This document shows, piece by piece, positions 10,140 to 20,249 of a DNA stretch of 64,000 nucleotides; positions within the stretch are counted from its first letter, which is position 1; the number at the start of each line of letters is the position of its first letter. The notes under the pieces are model-generated. The model searched no databases. It saw only the letters and a program-made list of their open reading frames with translations, and was not told where the DNA came from. A program made the translations under genes and the position numbers. This DNA is from Sepioteuthis lessoniana (Eukaryota; Mollusca; Cephalopoda; Myopsida; Loliginidae). Where the stretch lies: positions 36,947,832-37,011,831 of the forward strand of contig OY757939.1 of assembly GCA_963585895.1 (NCBI GenBank), read 5' to 3'.

Positions 10140-10690
10140 CAGTCACTCATACAATAAGCGACAAAAGTAAAAGTAAATATGATCGAGTTGGAAAAGGGAA
10201 TAACTCGGAACTGTGCGATAAATTAAAATTTGAAAAATGTTGACAAATGGTAAATGCACAAACCGGAATCTGTCCGAGAAAACGAGACCCATTAAATTCA
10301 TTGGGATATTGAGATACCCACGGATCATCCCAGACCTAGTATTAATTAATTAGAAAAAAGAACTAGTCATCTAGTCTATTTTACCATTTCAGCAGACCTC
10401 AAAGGGGAAATAAAAGAAAACGAAAACACTTAGATCTTGCTAGAGAGTTGAAAAAGCTGTAGAACATGAAGATGACAGTAATAGGAAATGCAGTTGATGC
10501 CCTTGGAATGGTCTCCAAAATACTGGAAAAGGATTGGGGTAGATTGAGATCAGAGAAAGATCGTGACCATTCAGACCATAGCATTGTTAAAATCAGCTAT
10601 AATACCCAGGAGAGTCTTGGAGATCTGAGGAAACTTGCTATCGCTCAGACACGAGTGAAAAAGGATAAATTTCGCCAAGTTTGACAAAAG
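10140..10690 (+). pseudogene. LINE-L ORF2 relic, second copy in tandem
   Basis: Directly after the previous copy and in the same orientation. Blocks in order are RNCAIN, NETHxIHWDIEIPTDH, DLKGEIKENEN, LDLARELKKL and, at 10466 onward, MKMTVIGNAVDALGMVSKIL, then frame-shifted text corresponding to the final ARILRRVLE end. 10691-10990 shows no further feature. Confidence 0.7.
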
Positions 10691-10989
10691 GCCAGACGTA
10701 TGGGAACTCAGTGAGACTTAGAATCACCAGTAACTATAAAACCACACAAGTTACTCGAGTCGTTCTTAGTTATTTACCAAGCGTAGCTGAGCTATCGTAC
10801 AAGGCTTAAAATTTGGGATTCCCTGTTAGAATCGAGCTCACTAGTAAAGATCTCCAAACCTAGCTCGTTAAGCATCACACCATGCGAGATACCTGTTAGT
10901 AATTTATAATTTAGCTTCGTTGATTCGTATTGAGGTTGCGCAAAATTAGATTGAAAACTGAGTGAATGAGATATCATCTTACCATACAT

Positions 10990-11240
10990 TATTCTGTTAT
11001 TATAAATAAATCTGTTAATATTATTCTGTTAATATTCTGTTAAAATTATTCTTGTAATATTATATTGTTAATATTATTCAGTTATTATTATTCTATTATC
11101 ATTTTGTTAATATTATTCTGTTAATATTTTGTTAATATTATTCTGTTAATATTATTCCGTTAATATTTTGTTAATATTATTCTGTTGATATAATTTGGTT
11201 TATATTATTCTGTTAATATTATTCTGTTGATATTACTGAT
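10990..11240. repeat. AT-rich minisatellite of a TTCTGTTAATATTA-type unit
   Basis: About 17 degenerate copies of a ~14-bp unit (TTCTGTTAATATTA or TTTTGTTAATATTA) with irregular spacing. Confidence 0.9.
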
Positions 11241-11414
11241 GACTACAGGAAGGTATGCACCACAACCCCCCCAGAAAACAAAGAAAGAAAGAAACATTGA
11301 AAGAGTTCTTCTTGTTTGTACATTGTTGTATCGTATCGAAAGAGAACGAACAAAATAGAAATACTAATTTGTGATTTAGTTGATAATAGTAATACCAAAA
11401 CATGATTTGTCATA

Positions 11415-11825
11415 TCAACCTTTTTACTTAGAGCCCTGTCGGCTGGGGCACTGGCTGCATCTCTGCAGAGAGTCAAGACACCCCACAAACAAGTGTTCTA
11501 GAAATGGCACTAAACAATCTGATAGTATGGTTCCAGTAATGCTGGAGCTTTGGGGAATGTGGATTACCCCTTCATTGCCATCGCTCACAGGCTTACTCTA
11601 GCCCGGAGTGGTAGCACTTGATAGGGTCCTATCTATAGGTCAAATAGAATTAAACTGTAATTATGCTAAACTGAATTCTTAAAAATTAACTGTTTTTGCA
11701 TTTAACTGTGTATAAACAAAAAAACTATACTTATTCTAAAATGAATTGTTTGAAATGTTTATCAAAATGACTTAATTCAGCATTAAATGACCCGAAAGGG
11801 GTTGATATGCCGTAAAACAAAACGA
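11415..11825 (+). repeat. SINE-B, near full length
   Basis: Head 'gtcggctggggcactgg', body 'ctaaacaatctgatagtatgg', the 'taaactgaattcttaaaaatt' units, and tail 'ttgatatgccgtaaaac'. Confidence 0.85.
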
Positions 11826-12021
11826 CTGATCGAACGACCATTTTTTCTCATTAGGTTCAATGCAAACAAATCAATAAGGATCCTACCCTTTAATTTAATT
11901 CACAGCAAAGATTTACAACTGACTATGGACACATAAATTCCATTGTATGAACGAATATCGCTGAATTCAAAACAACAGTTGATTTCAACAACACAACAAA
12001 ATAAACACGCTTCATGAAATA

Positions 12022-12667
12022 TCATCATTATCCCGAAGGCGTACAGACAGAACATATTCCCTTGACTCTTTCTCGAAATCTGTCTCTATTATCCATCGTT
12101 CTTCTACTGTCCGTGAAGAGCTGATGATTGTAACTTTTTACTGGTCGGCTAACACTGATGTTGATGTGTTTGAGTCCACAAGAAAATATCGCTTGTAAGT
12201 CCGTCCTTACTTCTCCGATGGTGGACAGCATGTGCTACTCGTCTTACTTTGATGGTTTGTGAGATGGGAGGTTGGTGCCCGTACAGTTGCTGTTTTGTAG
12301 GGTGCTGCTGTTTTGTAGGCCGCTGCTTCCAGGATTTGTTCAAAACAGCACGCAGTATCCTTATGTAATCCTCATGTAGCTTTTTATCTGGGAGTTTCAT
12401 TAGAGTCCAACTGGTGCATCCATACTGTAGTATTGATACGGTTACTGCTCGGAAGAATTCTTGTTTTATCTTATCAGAGTGATCAGATAACCTGTCAATA
12501 GCTATTAATGTTTTACCTATGCGCATGCTAAAATTGGTTTCAGGGGATAAGATATTGCTACCGAGTAATATAAACTTGTCTACTAAATTAAGAGGGTTGT
12601 CAATTGATGAAGAAATGACTCCATCTTGATTAAAAACGTATGAAGTCCGTTTTATCTGAATTCGCAT
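12022..12667 (-). pseudogene. LINE-D relic, diverged subfamily
   Basis: A minus-strand ORF of 172 codons (12149-12667) is open throughout: NLVDKFILLGSNILSPET, then VTVSILQYGCTSWTLMK, KKLHEDYIRILRAVLNKSW and LYGHQPPISQTIKVRR. It is clearly LINE-D but replaces LDGNYTRML with LHEDYIRIL, so it belongs to another subfamily. A short in-frame duplication gives PTKQQHPTKQQ. The remaining C-terminus down to 12022 is frame-shifted and ends at an (ATC)n tail complement. No catalytic domain. Confidence 0.8.
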
Positions 12668-12689
12668 AGACCAATCTCTCTAGCTGCTT

Positions 12690-12915
12690 AATTCGCGAAC
12701 TTATGCTTTACGATTTCGAACTGAACCATAACACTACGGACGCAGCCAAAAGCATTTGTCGTGTGAAAAGTGAAGGTGCAATTGATGACAGCACTGTAAC
12801 CAGATGGTTCAAGTAATTTTTCCCGGCCTGCAAGAACTTCAACGATCAGGTAAGGTCAGTTAGACCGAAAACTGTGGATTCCCGCGCCGTGCTCCAAGTG
12901 ATAAAAGGCAAATAT
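12690..12915 (+). pseudogene. Mariner transposase N-terminal HTH relic
   Basis: Translation gives IRELMLYDFELNHNTTDAAK, then ICRVKSEGAIDDSTVTRWFK and, after a stop, VRSVRPKTVDSRAVLQVIKG. This is the helix-turn-helix (HTH_48-like) N-terminus of a mariner transposase. The same region occurs at 50.15 kb and, on the minus strand, at 30.2 kb. Confidence 0.75.
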
Positions 12916-12917
12916 GG

Positions 12918-13345
12918 TGAGTAGCACTCAGAGAGTATCAGGCAAGCTCTGTATCTCACAGTCTAGTGTGGTTCGTTTTCTTCACGACCTCGGCAAATCC
13001 AATGAGTAGCACTCAGAGAGCATCAGGCGAGCTCAGCATTTCACAGTCCAGTGTGGTTGGTTATCTTCACAACCTCGGCAAATCCGGTGAGTATCACTTG
13101 GATAGTATCAGGCGAACACTGCATCTCACAGTTCAGTGTGCTGCACCATCTGCGTAACCACGGCAAATCCAGTGAGTAACACTCAGAGAGTATCAGGCGA
13201 GCTCAGGATCTCTCAGTCCAGTGTAGTTCGTCATCTTCACGACCTTGGTAATTCTGGTGAGTAGCACTCAGAGAGTATCAGTCGAGCTCAGCATCTGACA
13301 GTTCAAAGTTCGTCATCTTCACGACCTCAGCAAAAGCATTCAGAG
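12918..13345 (+). repeat. 85-bp tandem repeat, 5 copies, inside the mariner
   Basis: A unit beginning 'gtagcactcagagagtatca' recurs at 12921, 13006, 13091, 13176 and 13261, exactly 85 bp apart, each ending near 'gacctcggcaaatcc'. It encodes the second HTH stretch (RVSGELSISQSSVV-like). Because 85 is not a multiple of three, each copy shifts frame. Confidence 0.95.
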
Positions 13346-13833
13346 CAGCGGAGTTGTCCCTCACGCTACCAAAATATTGCAAAACTTTTGACTCACTCTG
13401 GTAACTAATTTGGATTTTCATGGGTGGAAAAATCCTAACATGTTGTAAGTTAGTTCTAAGAAAGCCGTTAACAAGAAGCCATGAGAATTAAGAAATCAAT
13501 AAGCCAAGTTGCAGAATTGTGTTAAAAGAATCTTGGCAGTTTTTGTGATGTACTGAGAAAACTCTACTGAAGTTGGTTTTATCTCAAAATTATCTAAAAG
13601 TTTCGATCTTTAAAAGAAACCGGGGAAAGGTATTGCTTTTATTTACTCTACTTGCATATTTCTTGTCAAAAAGAGAAGGTTGCTCAAAGTGTGAATCAGT
13701 ACTTCCGCTTAAAACCAGATTTTTGTATACATTCCCTCAGTTTAAGATCAATAGTGTATTACAACCGAGGGATAGATTTAAATACCGTACTCCCTCCTTA
13801 AAAACAAACAAACAAACGAACAAACTTTAAGTG

Positions 13834-14072
13834 GTGGGAGTGTCTTGTGGTGTAATGGTTAAAGCGATGGGCTGCGGAATCGTAGTAAGCGAGTTCAAAC
13901 TCCACTCGCGTTATTACGTTCACTTTCGGACAAATACCATTAGAAAAGGTATGAACCCCTTATCGTCCCAGCTATGGGTTAAATAGTACCACTGTTGTTC
14001 TTCTAGACGAATGGATTTGACATTAAATAACCCAAGAAGGTTGATATGCCATTAAAATCAAACAAAACAAAC
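13834..14072 (+). repeat. SINE-A, full length
   Basis: Head 'gtgggagtgtcttgtgg', A box 'tggtgtaatggttaaagc', B box 'gagttcaaactcc', body ('cagctatgggttaaatag') and tail 'ggttgatatgccattaaaat'. A reference copy. The preceding 13404-13833 has no recognisable feature; its 85-codon open frame has no known motif. Confidence 0.9.
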
Positions 14073-14166
14073 TTCAACTCGTTTCTGTAACTCGTAAAAT
14101 ATAAGATCAACTCTAGCTATTGAAATGGGATTAGAGTATATTATCTGTTCCTTTTATCATTAAGAG

Positions 14167-14397
14167 TTTTCGGACTATTGTTTTCATCTTTATTGTTATT
14201 TCTACAACGTTTCGGCCGAAATGTCCTCCGGCCTTCTTCAGGTGTTTGTTGAACTCAGGAATCTTCACAGATCTTCGAACTACATTTATTGAATCCATAG
14301 GAGTCACCTGTTCTGATTCTGTTTGCCATAAACGGGTACAAGTGTTAAGTATTCCGGTATTGTTACTCGCCTGCTGTCAGGATTGAACCTGCCCAGC
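14167..14397 (-). repeat. SINE-I, minus-strand copy (left arm of inverted pair)
   Basis: Reverse complement of the copy that follows: tail with the hammerhead-like motif, body ('gattctgtttgcc', 'tccggtattgttactcgcctg'), then part of the tRNA-like head ('caggattgaacctg'). The two copies lie head to head, making a ~545-bp inverted repeat. Confidence 0.8.
14201..14241 (-). ncRNA. Hammerhead-like motif in SINE-I tail
   Basis: On the minus strand, CTGAAGA (14235-14241), hairpin GGCC...GGCC, GAAA, then CGTTGTA. That gives CUGANGA/stem II/GAAA with a possible minimal stem III and a GUA cleavage triplet. Position 7 of the core may be any base, so CUGAAGA is allowed. One extra A lies at the base of stem II, and stem I pairing is weak. 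Confidence 0.35.
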
Positions 14398-14712
14398 AGG
14401 ACACATAGCGTAACGGTTATAGGCGTTGGTCCCTTAAGCTTCTAAGGAGACAATCATTTGGAAGTTGCATGTTCAATCCTAACTGCAGGCGAGTAACAAT
14501 ACCGGAATACTTAACACTTATACCCGGTAATGGTTGACGGAATCAGAACAGGCGACCCTCGTGGATTCAATAAAGGACGTATTTCAAAGTTCAGTATAGT
14601 TCCCGAGTTCGATAAATACCTGAAGAAGGCCAGAGGACATATCGACCGAAACGTTGTGGAAATAACAATAAAAATGAAAACAATAATTCCAAAACCCTTA
14701 ATGATAAAAATC
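14398..14712 (+). repeat. SINE-I, full copy with tRNA-like head
   Basis: A box 'tagcgtaacggttatagg' and B box 'atgttcaatccta' form a tRNA-like head. A body of ~150 bp follows, then the CUGAAGA-GAAA motif (14620-14659) and an AT-rich 3' end ('aacaataaaaatgaaaac'). The copy at 43.16-43.40 kb has the same plan: tRNA-like head, body, hammerhead-like motif, tail. Confidence 0.75.
14620..14659 (+). ncRNA. Hammerhead-like motif in SINE-I tail
   Basis: CTGAAGA at 14620-14626, stem-loop GGCC...ATCGACC, GAAA at 14648-14651, then CGTTGTG. Here the base after U is G, which breaks the NUH cleavage rule, and stem II is imperfect, so this copy is probably inactive. Confidence 0.3.
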
Positions 14713-14847
14713 ATCAAACTTCGTCTCAGAAATTTAGACAACTAATATCTATTCCTTATCAGTCATGTTCTCATCTCTGGGTGTGAGGTGGCACCATGAA
14801 TGTTTTTTTCGGATGGGACGTTGGATGGTTGGTGGGTTCATTGCTTG

Positions 14848-15298
14848 TTTTGTTTTACGGCGTATCAACCCTTTATGGGTCATTTAACGCCAAATTAATT
14901 AATTTTGATAAAAGTTTAAAACAATTCAGTTTAGCATAAGTACGCAGTTTAAATGTCAAAAACAGTTCTATTTCACACAATTCAGTGTAGCATAAGTATA
15001 CAGTTTTTTGTTTACTCACATTTAAACGGAAAAACAGTTAATTTCAATACATAAGTACACTATTTAGTTCTTATTAAACCCGTAGATAGGAGCCTATCAG
15101 GTGCTACCACTCCAGGCCTCAGTGGATCTGGGAGCCATAGCAGTGAAGGAATACTCCACATTCCCCAAATCTCCAGCATTACTGGAACCTTGCCATCAGA
15201 TTGTTTAGTGTCATATCCAGGACACTTGTTGGAGGATATCCTATCTCTCCGCAGTGATAAAGTTGGTGTATTCAACAGCCCCAGCCGACTGGGCAACA
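14848..15298 (-). repeat. SINE-B (minus strand), near full length
   Basis: Tail complement 'tttacggcgtatcaaccc', repeated 'caattcagtttagcataagt' units, the body 'caggtgctaccactccaggc', and head complement 'cagccccagccgactgggca'. Confidence 0.85.
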
Positions 15299-15334
15299 GG
15301 ATAGGACGTGGGAACCCCCTTACTCCATAATTGG

Positions 15335-15495
15335 TTAAGTTGGCCGACAGTAGTCGAGGGCGACTTGAAGGTTCCCTTTTTAGTAGCTACTACACTAAAG
15401 TCTAGGATAGGGCACTCCTTCTTTCCTTGGATTGCTCCACTTTCCTTGATCCGTACCTTATAATGCCCAAATGTTAAGCCAGGAAGCATCAAGTA
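15335..15495 (-). repeat. SINE-C fragment (minus strand)
   Basis: 'gtagctactacactaaag' and 'tccgtaccttataatgccca' are the SINE-C body. The tRNA-like head is missing. Confidence 0.75.
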
Positions 15496-15499
15496 CAAT

Positions 15500-15751
15500 T
15501 TTTTATGTCTTTAGTATGACTTAACCTTCGATTGAAATCCAATCAGCAATAACATCAACAACAACAACAACAACAACACACAGACACACACACACACACA
15601 AACTTCAGTCTGATCCCAGGAGATTCCAATGCTGTGGCAGCACTTCACCTGTTGTGTCTTTGGGCGTGAGACAGTGCTGTGATTTTTTTCTTTTGGTAAA
15701 ATGCGGTACTTCACAAAAAAAAAAAAAATCAAAAACAACAAAAATCGACCA

Positions 15752-15782
<31 letters not shown>

Positions 15783-15900
15783 CAAACAAACAAATAAAAA
15801 ACAAAAACAAGAACTTCACTCAGATCTGGTGTGGTTCCAATTCTGTGACAGCACTTCCACAGTTACACCAAAAAGACTTGGTTGGAATATTTTGACACTT
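15500..15900. repeat. (CAA)n/(CA)n with a duplicated ~60-bp segment
   Basis: 'aacttcagtctgatcccagg' followed by '...gctgtggcagcacttcac' at 15600 recurs as 'aacttcactcagatctggtg...ctgtgacagcacttcc' at 15812. Both follow (CA)n runs, so this looks like an unknown short element with a CA-repeat end, present twice. Confidence 0.6.
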
Positions 15901-15918
15901 CTTTGATAGTTGTTATGG

Positions 15919-16487
15919 TTACAAAGGCTGATTTTGCCAATGAATGCATATATGATAGCCCTTGTTAAAAAGATGACATGTTTCATACTCCGTACAAGTG
16001 GATCTAATTGAATAAAAGATAAAACCAGGTGACAGGAATGAGATTAGCGTGTAGTATCCATTGTTCTTCCTCTGCTCTATTCTCATCTTCTGGCAGAATG
16101 TGGCCTGTGTTCTGGTCAAAATCGAAACGATTTGGTTCTGGGTATTCATGGCCCGGGCACCACCTCCCCAATTGCAACAAGCGGAGGGAGTAGTATGACC
16201 ACCAACCTGACAGTTTCTAACTGGGTTCCTCAAGTCTCGCGAATATGATCCATTCTTTGTTGAGGTCCTTCATTTTTGATGCAAATTCCGAATAGCTTTT
16301 CTAAAGAACAGCTGTAATGTCGATCCAACTCTTCCGTAAATATTTTCTCAACTGCATTTATATCAGAAGCTGTGGCATGTAAAGAGAAAGAAAAGGGTCT
16401 AGTTCCCGTTAACTCACAAATTATTGGTACCCATATAAGATAATTAGAAATGCCCAGGTTAAAAATTGAAAAAATATCAACAGACAA
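15919..16487 (-). other. Two adjacent minus-strand open frames, unrecognised
   Basis: 16230-16487 reads IFNLGISNYLIWVPIICELTG and later LHATASDINAVEKIFTEELD and YSCSLEKLFGICIKNEGPQ. It overlaps the frame at 15919-16233 (NPVRNCQVGGHTTPSACCNW, ILTRTQATFCQKMRIEQRK). Composition is less biased than in the simple-sequence frames nearby, with balanced charged residues and cysteines. It could be a diverged exon or a transposon fragment; no family was recognised. Confidence 0.2.
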
Positions 16488-17035
16488 CGAGTTCTGATTG
16501 GCTGAAGGGCACTAAAACGAAACCGCCATCAGGCAGTGGATGCGATATAGGAAACAGGTAAAGAGTTAGTTGGCGGCCGGACACGACGGCGTAAAGATAG
16601 CAGATTAAGACCAGCCACGACGATGTAAAGACAGCCGAAAGTTGCGATCCTTTTGAGGTGAGCTCCGAGAAGGGGTCTCACACCAAGACACGAACCTGTG
16701 AGGACGAACCCCATGAGGAAGTACGTGTTAGAACTACAATAGAAAACGTGAAAGAAAATTCAAGGTCTGTCTCTGCTCTCTTTCTCCTCGCGAGATTTTG
16801 TTTCTCTTTGTCTGGCTAACGCGGTCGACGCAGTTTTCATACTCTGTTTATCTCTTCTTGATGACTACTAAGTTGTGTAGTAGCGAATAAACTTTTGTAT
16901 TAGCGAGCCTAGACCAGGTTTTTGTGGGTTCGTTACTTTTTCTCACGGCGATGTTTTCAGGAGGTCCGACTGACGCTTAAGACGTAGTGCTACACTCATG
17001 GACATGTGAGACATATGAGGATGGAAGCATCTATG
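16488..17035 (+). mobile_element. LTR-F copy 1 (solo-LTR-like)
   Basis: Collinear with the reverse complement of 48160-48705: 'ttctgattggctg', 'gttagttgg', 'gacgatgtaaagac', 'aaggtctgtctctgctctc', 'agtagcgaataaacttttgt' and 'cgtagtgctacac'. It contains a CCAAT-type motif and an AATAAA (about 16884), and has no ORF. This is LTR-like regulatory layout. The third copy is at 24.1 kb. Confidence 0.6.
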
Positions 17036-17274
17036 TAAGTAAGTAAAGTTCGTGACTTTTTCAGTAGCTACTACACCGAGGTGGAGGGGAGGGCGATACT
17101 CCTTTCCCTAGATGGTTCCACTTTACCCTTGATCCCGATCTTTTAATATTGAGTTTTAAGCAAGGCGGCATCAGGTACCATTTTTTAAGTCTTTCGTAAA
17201 ACTCAACTTGGGATTGAACCCCGGTCTCCCAGACTACGGGCAAACACTCTACTCAATAGGCCAATGGCCCGATG
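17036..17274 (-). repeat. SINE-C, full length (minus strand)
   Basis: Runs from the 'taagtaaagt' tail complement through 'gtagctactacaccgagg' to the B-box complement ('gggattgaaccccggtctcc') and the A-box complement near 17255. It abuts SINE-A directly. Confidence 0.85.
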
Positions 17275-17512
17275 GTTTGGTTTTATTGTTTAATGGCATA
17301 TCAACCTTTGTATGTTATTTAATGCCGAAGCTAATCTCCTTGAAGAACAGTAGTGGTACTATTTAACCCATAGCTGGGAGGATAAGGGGTTTCATACCTT
17401 TCCCGAGGGTATTTGTCCGAAAGTGAACGTAATAGCGCGACTGGAGTACGAACTCCCTTACTACGATTCCATAGTCCATCGCTTTAACCATGACACCACG
17501 AGGACACCCCTG
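17275..17512 (-). repeat. SINE-A, full length (minus strand)
   Basis: 'tttaatggcatatcaacc', body, the complement of the B box 'ctggagtacgaactccc', and the A-box complement 'ctttaaccatgacacc'. 17513-18075 holds nothing recognisable. Confidence 0.9.
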
Positions 17513-18075
17513 CCAATGGCCCGAGTACAAATTTCTATTGAGAACGCACCGGCACGAATCGCCATTTGAACATCATAACGTTGCAAGCGTTTATTTGTGC
17601 TATACATTTGGTGTGTAACGCTACATCAAGTCTGGAGTCCATGAATATTACACAATCCTGTTCAGCATTAAATACAGAAAGGGTAAAGTTTCAAATAGGG
17701 AATTTCAAATTGTAAATCCAATATTTTTAAGATGTCTTTTTCGTTGCAGGATACGTCGTATTAAATGGTTTACACGAACTCAGTCTTTTACTGTAATTAG
17801 AAGATCAATTTTTCCCAGAATACAAAGTCAATGATTATTTATTATAGACAGGAAATTGTTTAAGGTTATCCCAAGATCTCACAGCAATTATGTGAGCTGG
17901 AGATGTTCAAATTTCCCTCACCAGCCTTTGACACACTACCATTTTTTCAAATCCCCGAAAGTTGTACAGGATTACCTACCTCCCGATGGACCGTAAAAGA
18001 ATGGTTGCGTCCATTAGCTGTCGGACAAAGTGTAAGTTAGTTTGTATATGAATTCCTTATCGAATAGATATACTA

Positions 18076-18967
18076 CAGGGTGAAACGATAAAATTGTCGT
18101 CCTAAAGAAAACAACACTACAGCTTTATTTTAAAACTTTTATTGAAAAAATCAATTCAGGTAACTTGATTATGTTGTAGAGCTGACATCTATTCAATGTA
18201 GCCGCCTTCAGCCTCAATCACCGCCTCGATAAGGACCCGGAACTAGGAGCATGCCTTTTCTACAAGCGCCGGCGGGAGCTCGGCGAATCCTCTGCGGATG
18301 GCGGCGATCAGGCTGGCTTTGGTGTTGTGGAAGGTTATGTTTGTGATGTTCTCGACGTGTGACCGAAGGAATTAATCCAACGGGTTCAGGTCGGTAGTGG
18401 AGGGGGCCAGTGAGAGAAGGGTACAAAGACGTAGCACTCCTTCTGAAGCCAAGCCTGGATCTCTTTGGACTTGTGGGCCGGCGCCGAGTCCTGCTGCCAC
18501 ACCCAGGGTCTGCCACCAGCCACCTGATTGCACCAGGGGATCACCACACTCTTCAGCACATCCAGGTACACCTTGATGTTGACTTTCAAGTCGACTTTGA
18601 AGATGTGAGGTGGCATGATGTGGCCCTCACTGGAAACCACACCAAAGACCACAACCGTAGCCAGAAACTTTGTTTTCATCACCCGGGCATTATGAACCGT
18701 CCGGATTTTCATTTTGAGGGTGCTGGCAATAGTCCGGTTGTCATAACTTGGATCGGTAGAGAGCATGAGTCGTATAGCGGCGCATCTCCGATCTCGCTCG
18801 TTGAACATTGTGTCACTTTCAGACGTGATAGAAGGTTCCTATCGCTCTTGGGATTTGTACACAACTGGCCAACTAGTAGATGGTCTACAACAAAAAAAGA
18901 AAACCTGTTTTCATTAAATGGAATCATGTCGTCTTTTCTGGGGCAACAATTTTATCGTTCCACCCTG
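18076..18967 (-). mobile_element. Tc1/mariner element, internally deleted (892 bp)
   Basis: TIRs of about 28 bp, CAGGGTGrAACGATAAAATT and onward, lie at both ends, flanked by TA at 18074-18075 and 18968-18969. A complete relative should be near 1.3 kb. The transposase remnant is on the minus strand. Confidence 0.95.
18189..18808 (-). pseudogene. Tc1/mariner transposase relic
   Basis: The N-terminal part MFNERDRRCAAIRLML...NRTIASTLKM is the first HTH. It jumps directly to VMKTKFLATVVVFGVVSSEG, and the region expected to hold the first catalytic Asp is missing. GRPWVWQQDSAPAHKSKEIQ carries the second catalytic Asp. DLNPLD, with the third, is out of frame by a 1-2 base indel and followed by TAA. 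Further on, VENITNITFHNTKASLIAAI and AELPPALVEKACS lead to a TAG, then IEAVIEAEGGYIE and the natural stop at 18189-18191. At least one deletion, one frameshift and two premature stops make it inactive. Confidence 0.95.
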
Positions 18968-19112
18968 TATTACCAAGTATTTGTCTTTTTCTCTTATTCG
19001 CTATTATTACATATCTCCTACTTTCTCTTTGTGTGGGTAATTGGCCACCTTTACCACGACATACTATCAAATCTTTTTTTCTATCTATTCACTTCATCTT
19101 ATCACCAGTTGT

Positions 19113-19372
19113 TTATTTGATTTGGTTTTGTTTAGTTTCTTTGTTAATTGGCATATCAACTTTCGGGGATTATTTGGTGCCAAAACCATCCTTATAGAAA
19201 AACAAAATGGAACTATTTAACCCAAAGATGGAGCAATTGGGAGGTTCATGATTTACTATAGGGTATTAGTCTAAAAGGGAACCTAATTGCCCGACTGGAG
19301 TTCGAACTCGCTTATTACGATGTCACAGTGCTGCACGTTATCCACGACGTCACATAGACTCCCCCTTACTGA
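19113..19372 (-). repeat. SINE-A, full length (minus strand)
   Basis: 'tgttaattggcatatcaact' to 'cacatagactcccc', with the B-box complement 'ctggagttcgaactcgctta'. 19373-20280 contains no gene; a ~60-bp segment ('catattatctccagcc') is duplicated at 19918 and 20068 around a (TA)n tract. Confidence 0.8.
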
Positions 19373-20249
19373 TTAGAGGCCAATATGAGTTGGGACACGC
19401 TCTGATAAATGGTTCATCAATCCCATTTCAATGGTTTGATAGAATTAGGTCTCAATTATATGCACTGATATGTAAGCACTAAGTGCAACGCTTTTATTTT
19501 TAGCAAACATGGAGACGATGTGTCGAGTTTTGAGAATGGATGATTGCAACCATTCTTCGTTTGATCAATGTGCAACGAGATTTCTTTTCTGCTGAGAAGA
19601 AAGAAAAATAGTGAATAATCATTGTAGATTTTTTCTTTGAAGGGCAGCCAAGAAGGAATAACGCAAACGGAATCGGTACATATTTAACACGGTCCGGACA
19701 AGACAATTTATGCTTATTGTGGAAATCTTACTGTGTGAATTCATTCAAACATTTCTTAGCTAACTTCCGTTTACAGCTTAGACACGTTTAAGAGATACAG
19801 GTTTATAGAAATCGTCATCATTGTGTGTGAGGATCATTAATACCATAACTGTTCTTTTCGCTTGGATAGACTCATTCTTCTCTTTCATGGATGCATTGGT
19901 CTTTTTTTCTATTGTGGTCATATTATCTCCAGCCCATTACAAGCTCTCCTTCTTCTTTCGGACTTAGGACTAGTATTGATTGAGATATGAACTCCATAAT
20001 TTTCATTATGCAGAAATACATACATACCCCCATATATACATATATATATATATATATTCAAGTGATCATATTATCTCCAGCCTACCATAAAACCTCCTTC
20101 TTCCAGCATTGGTTTTCAATAAGGAGTTTTCTAGCAGGTGTTTCTATCGAATAGCTTGGTCAGTTTTGTTATTAAGCAATTATTATATAACTAAAATTAT
20201 TATATATAATATATATATAATCATGTATATATGTATCCATATGAAAATC

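Larger units (their letters stand above)
12685..13401 (+). mobile_element. Mariner relic with internal tandem amplification
   Basis: The right end has the TIR complement 'caaaacttttgactcactctg' against TA (13402-13403), shared with the mariners at 30.0 and 50.0 kb. The left end is lost against the LINE-D relic. The coding part begins with an HTH domain (see next entry) and jumps to the segment before the right TIR, so the catalytic domain is gone. Confidence 0.75.

Noticed and set aside
10083..10140. CTGATGAGTC...GAC...GAAA, a possible hammerhead core
   Set aside because: The sequence matches the conserved C-terminal coding block of LINE-L, and six bases separate the stem II strand from GAAA; coincidence.
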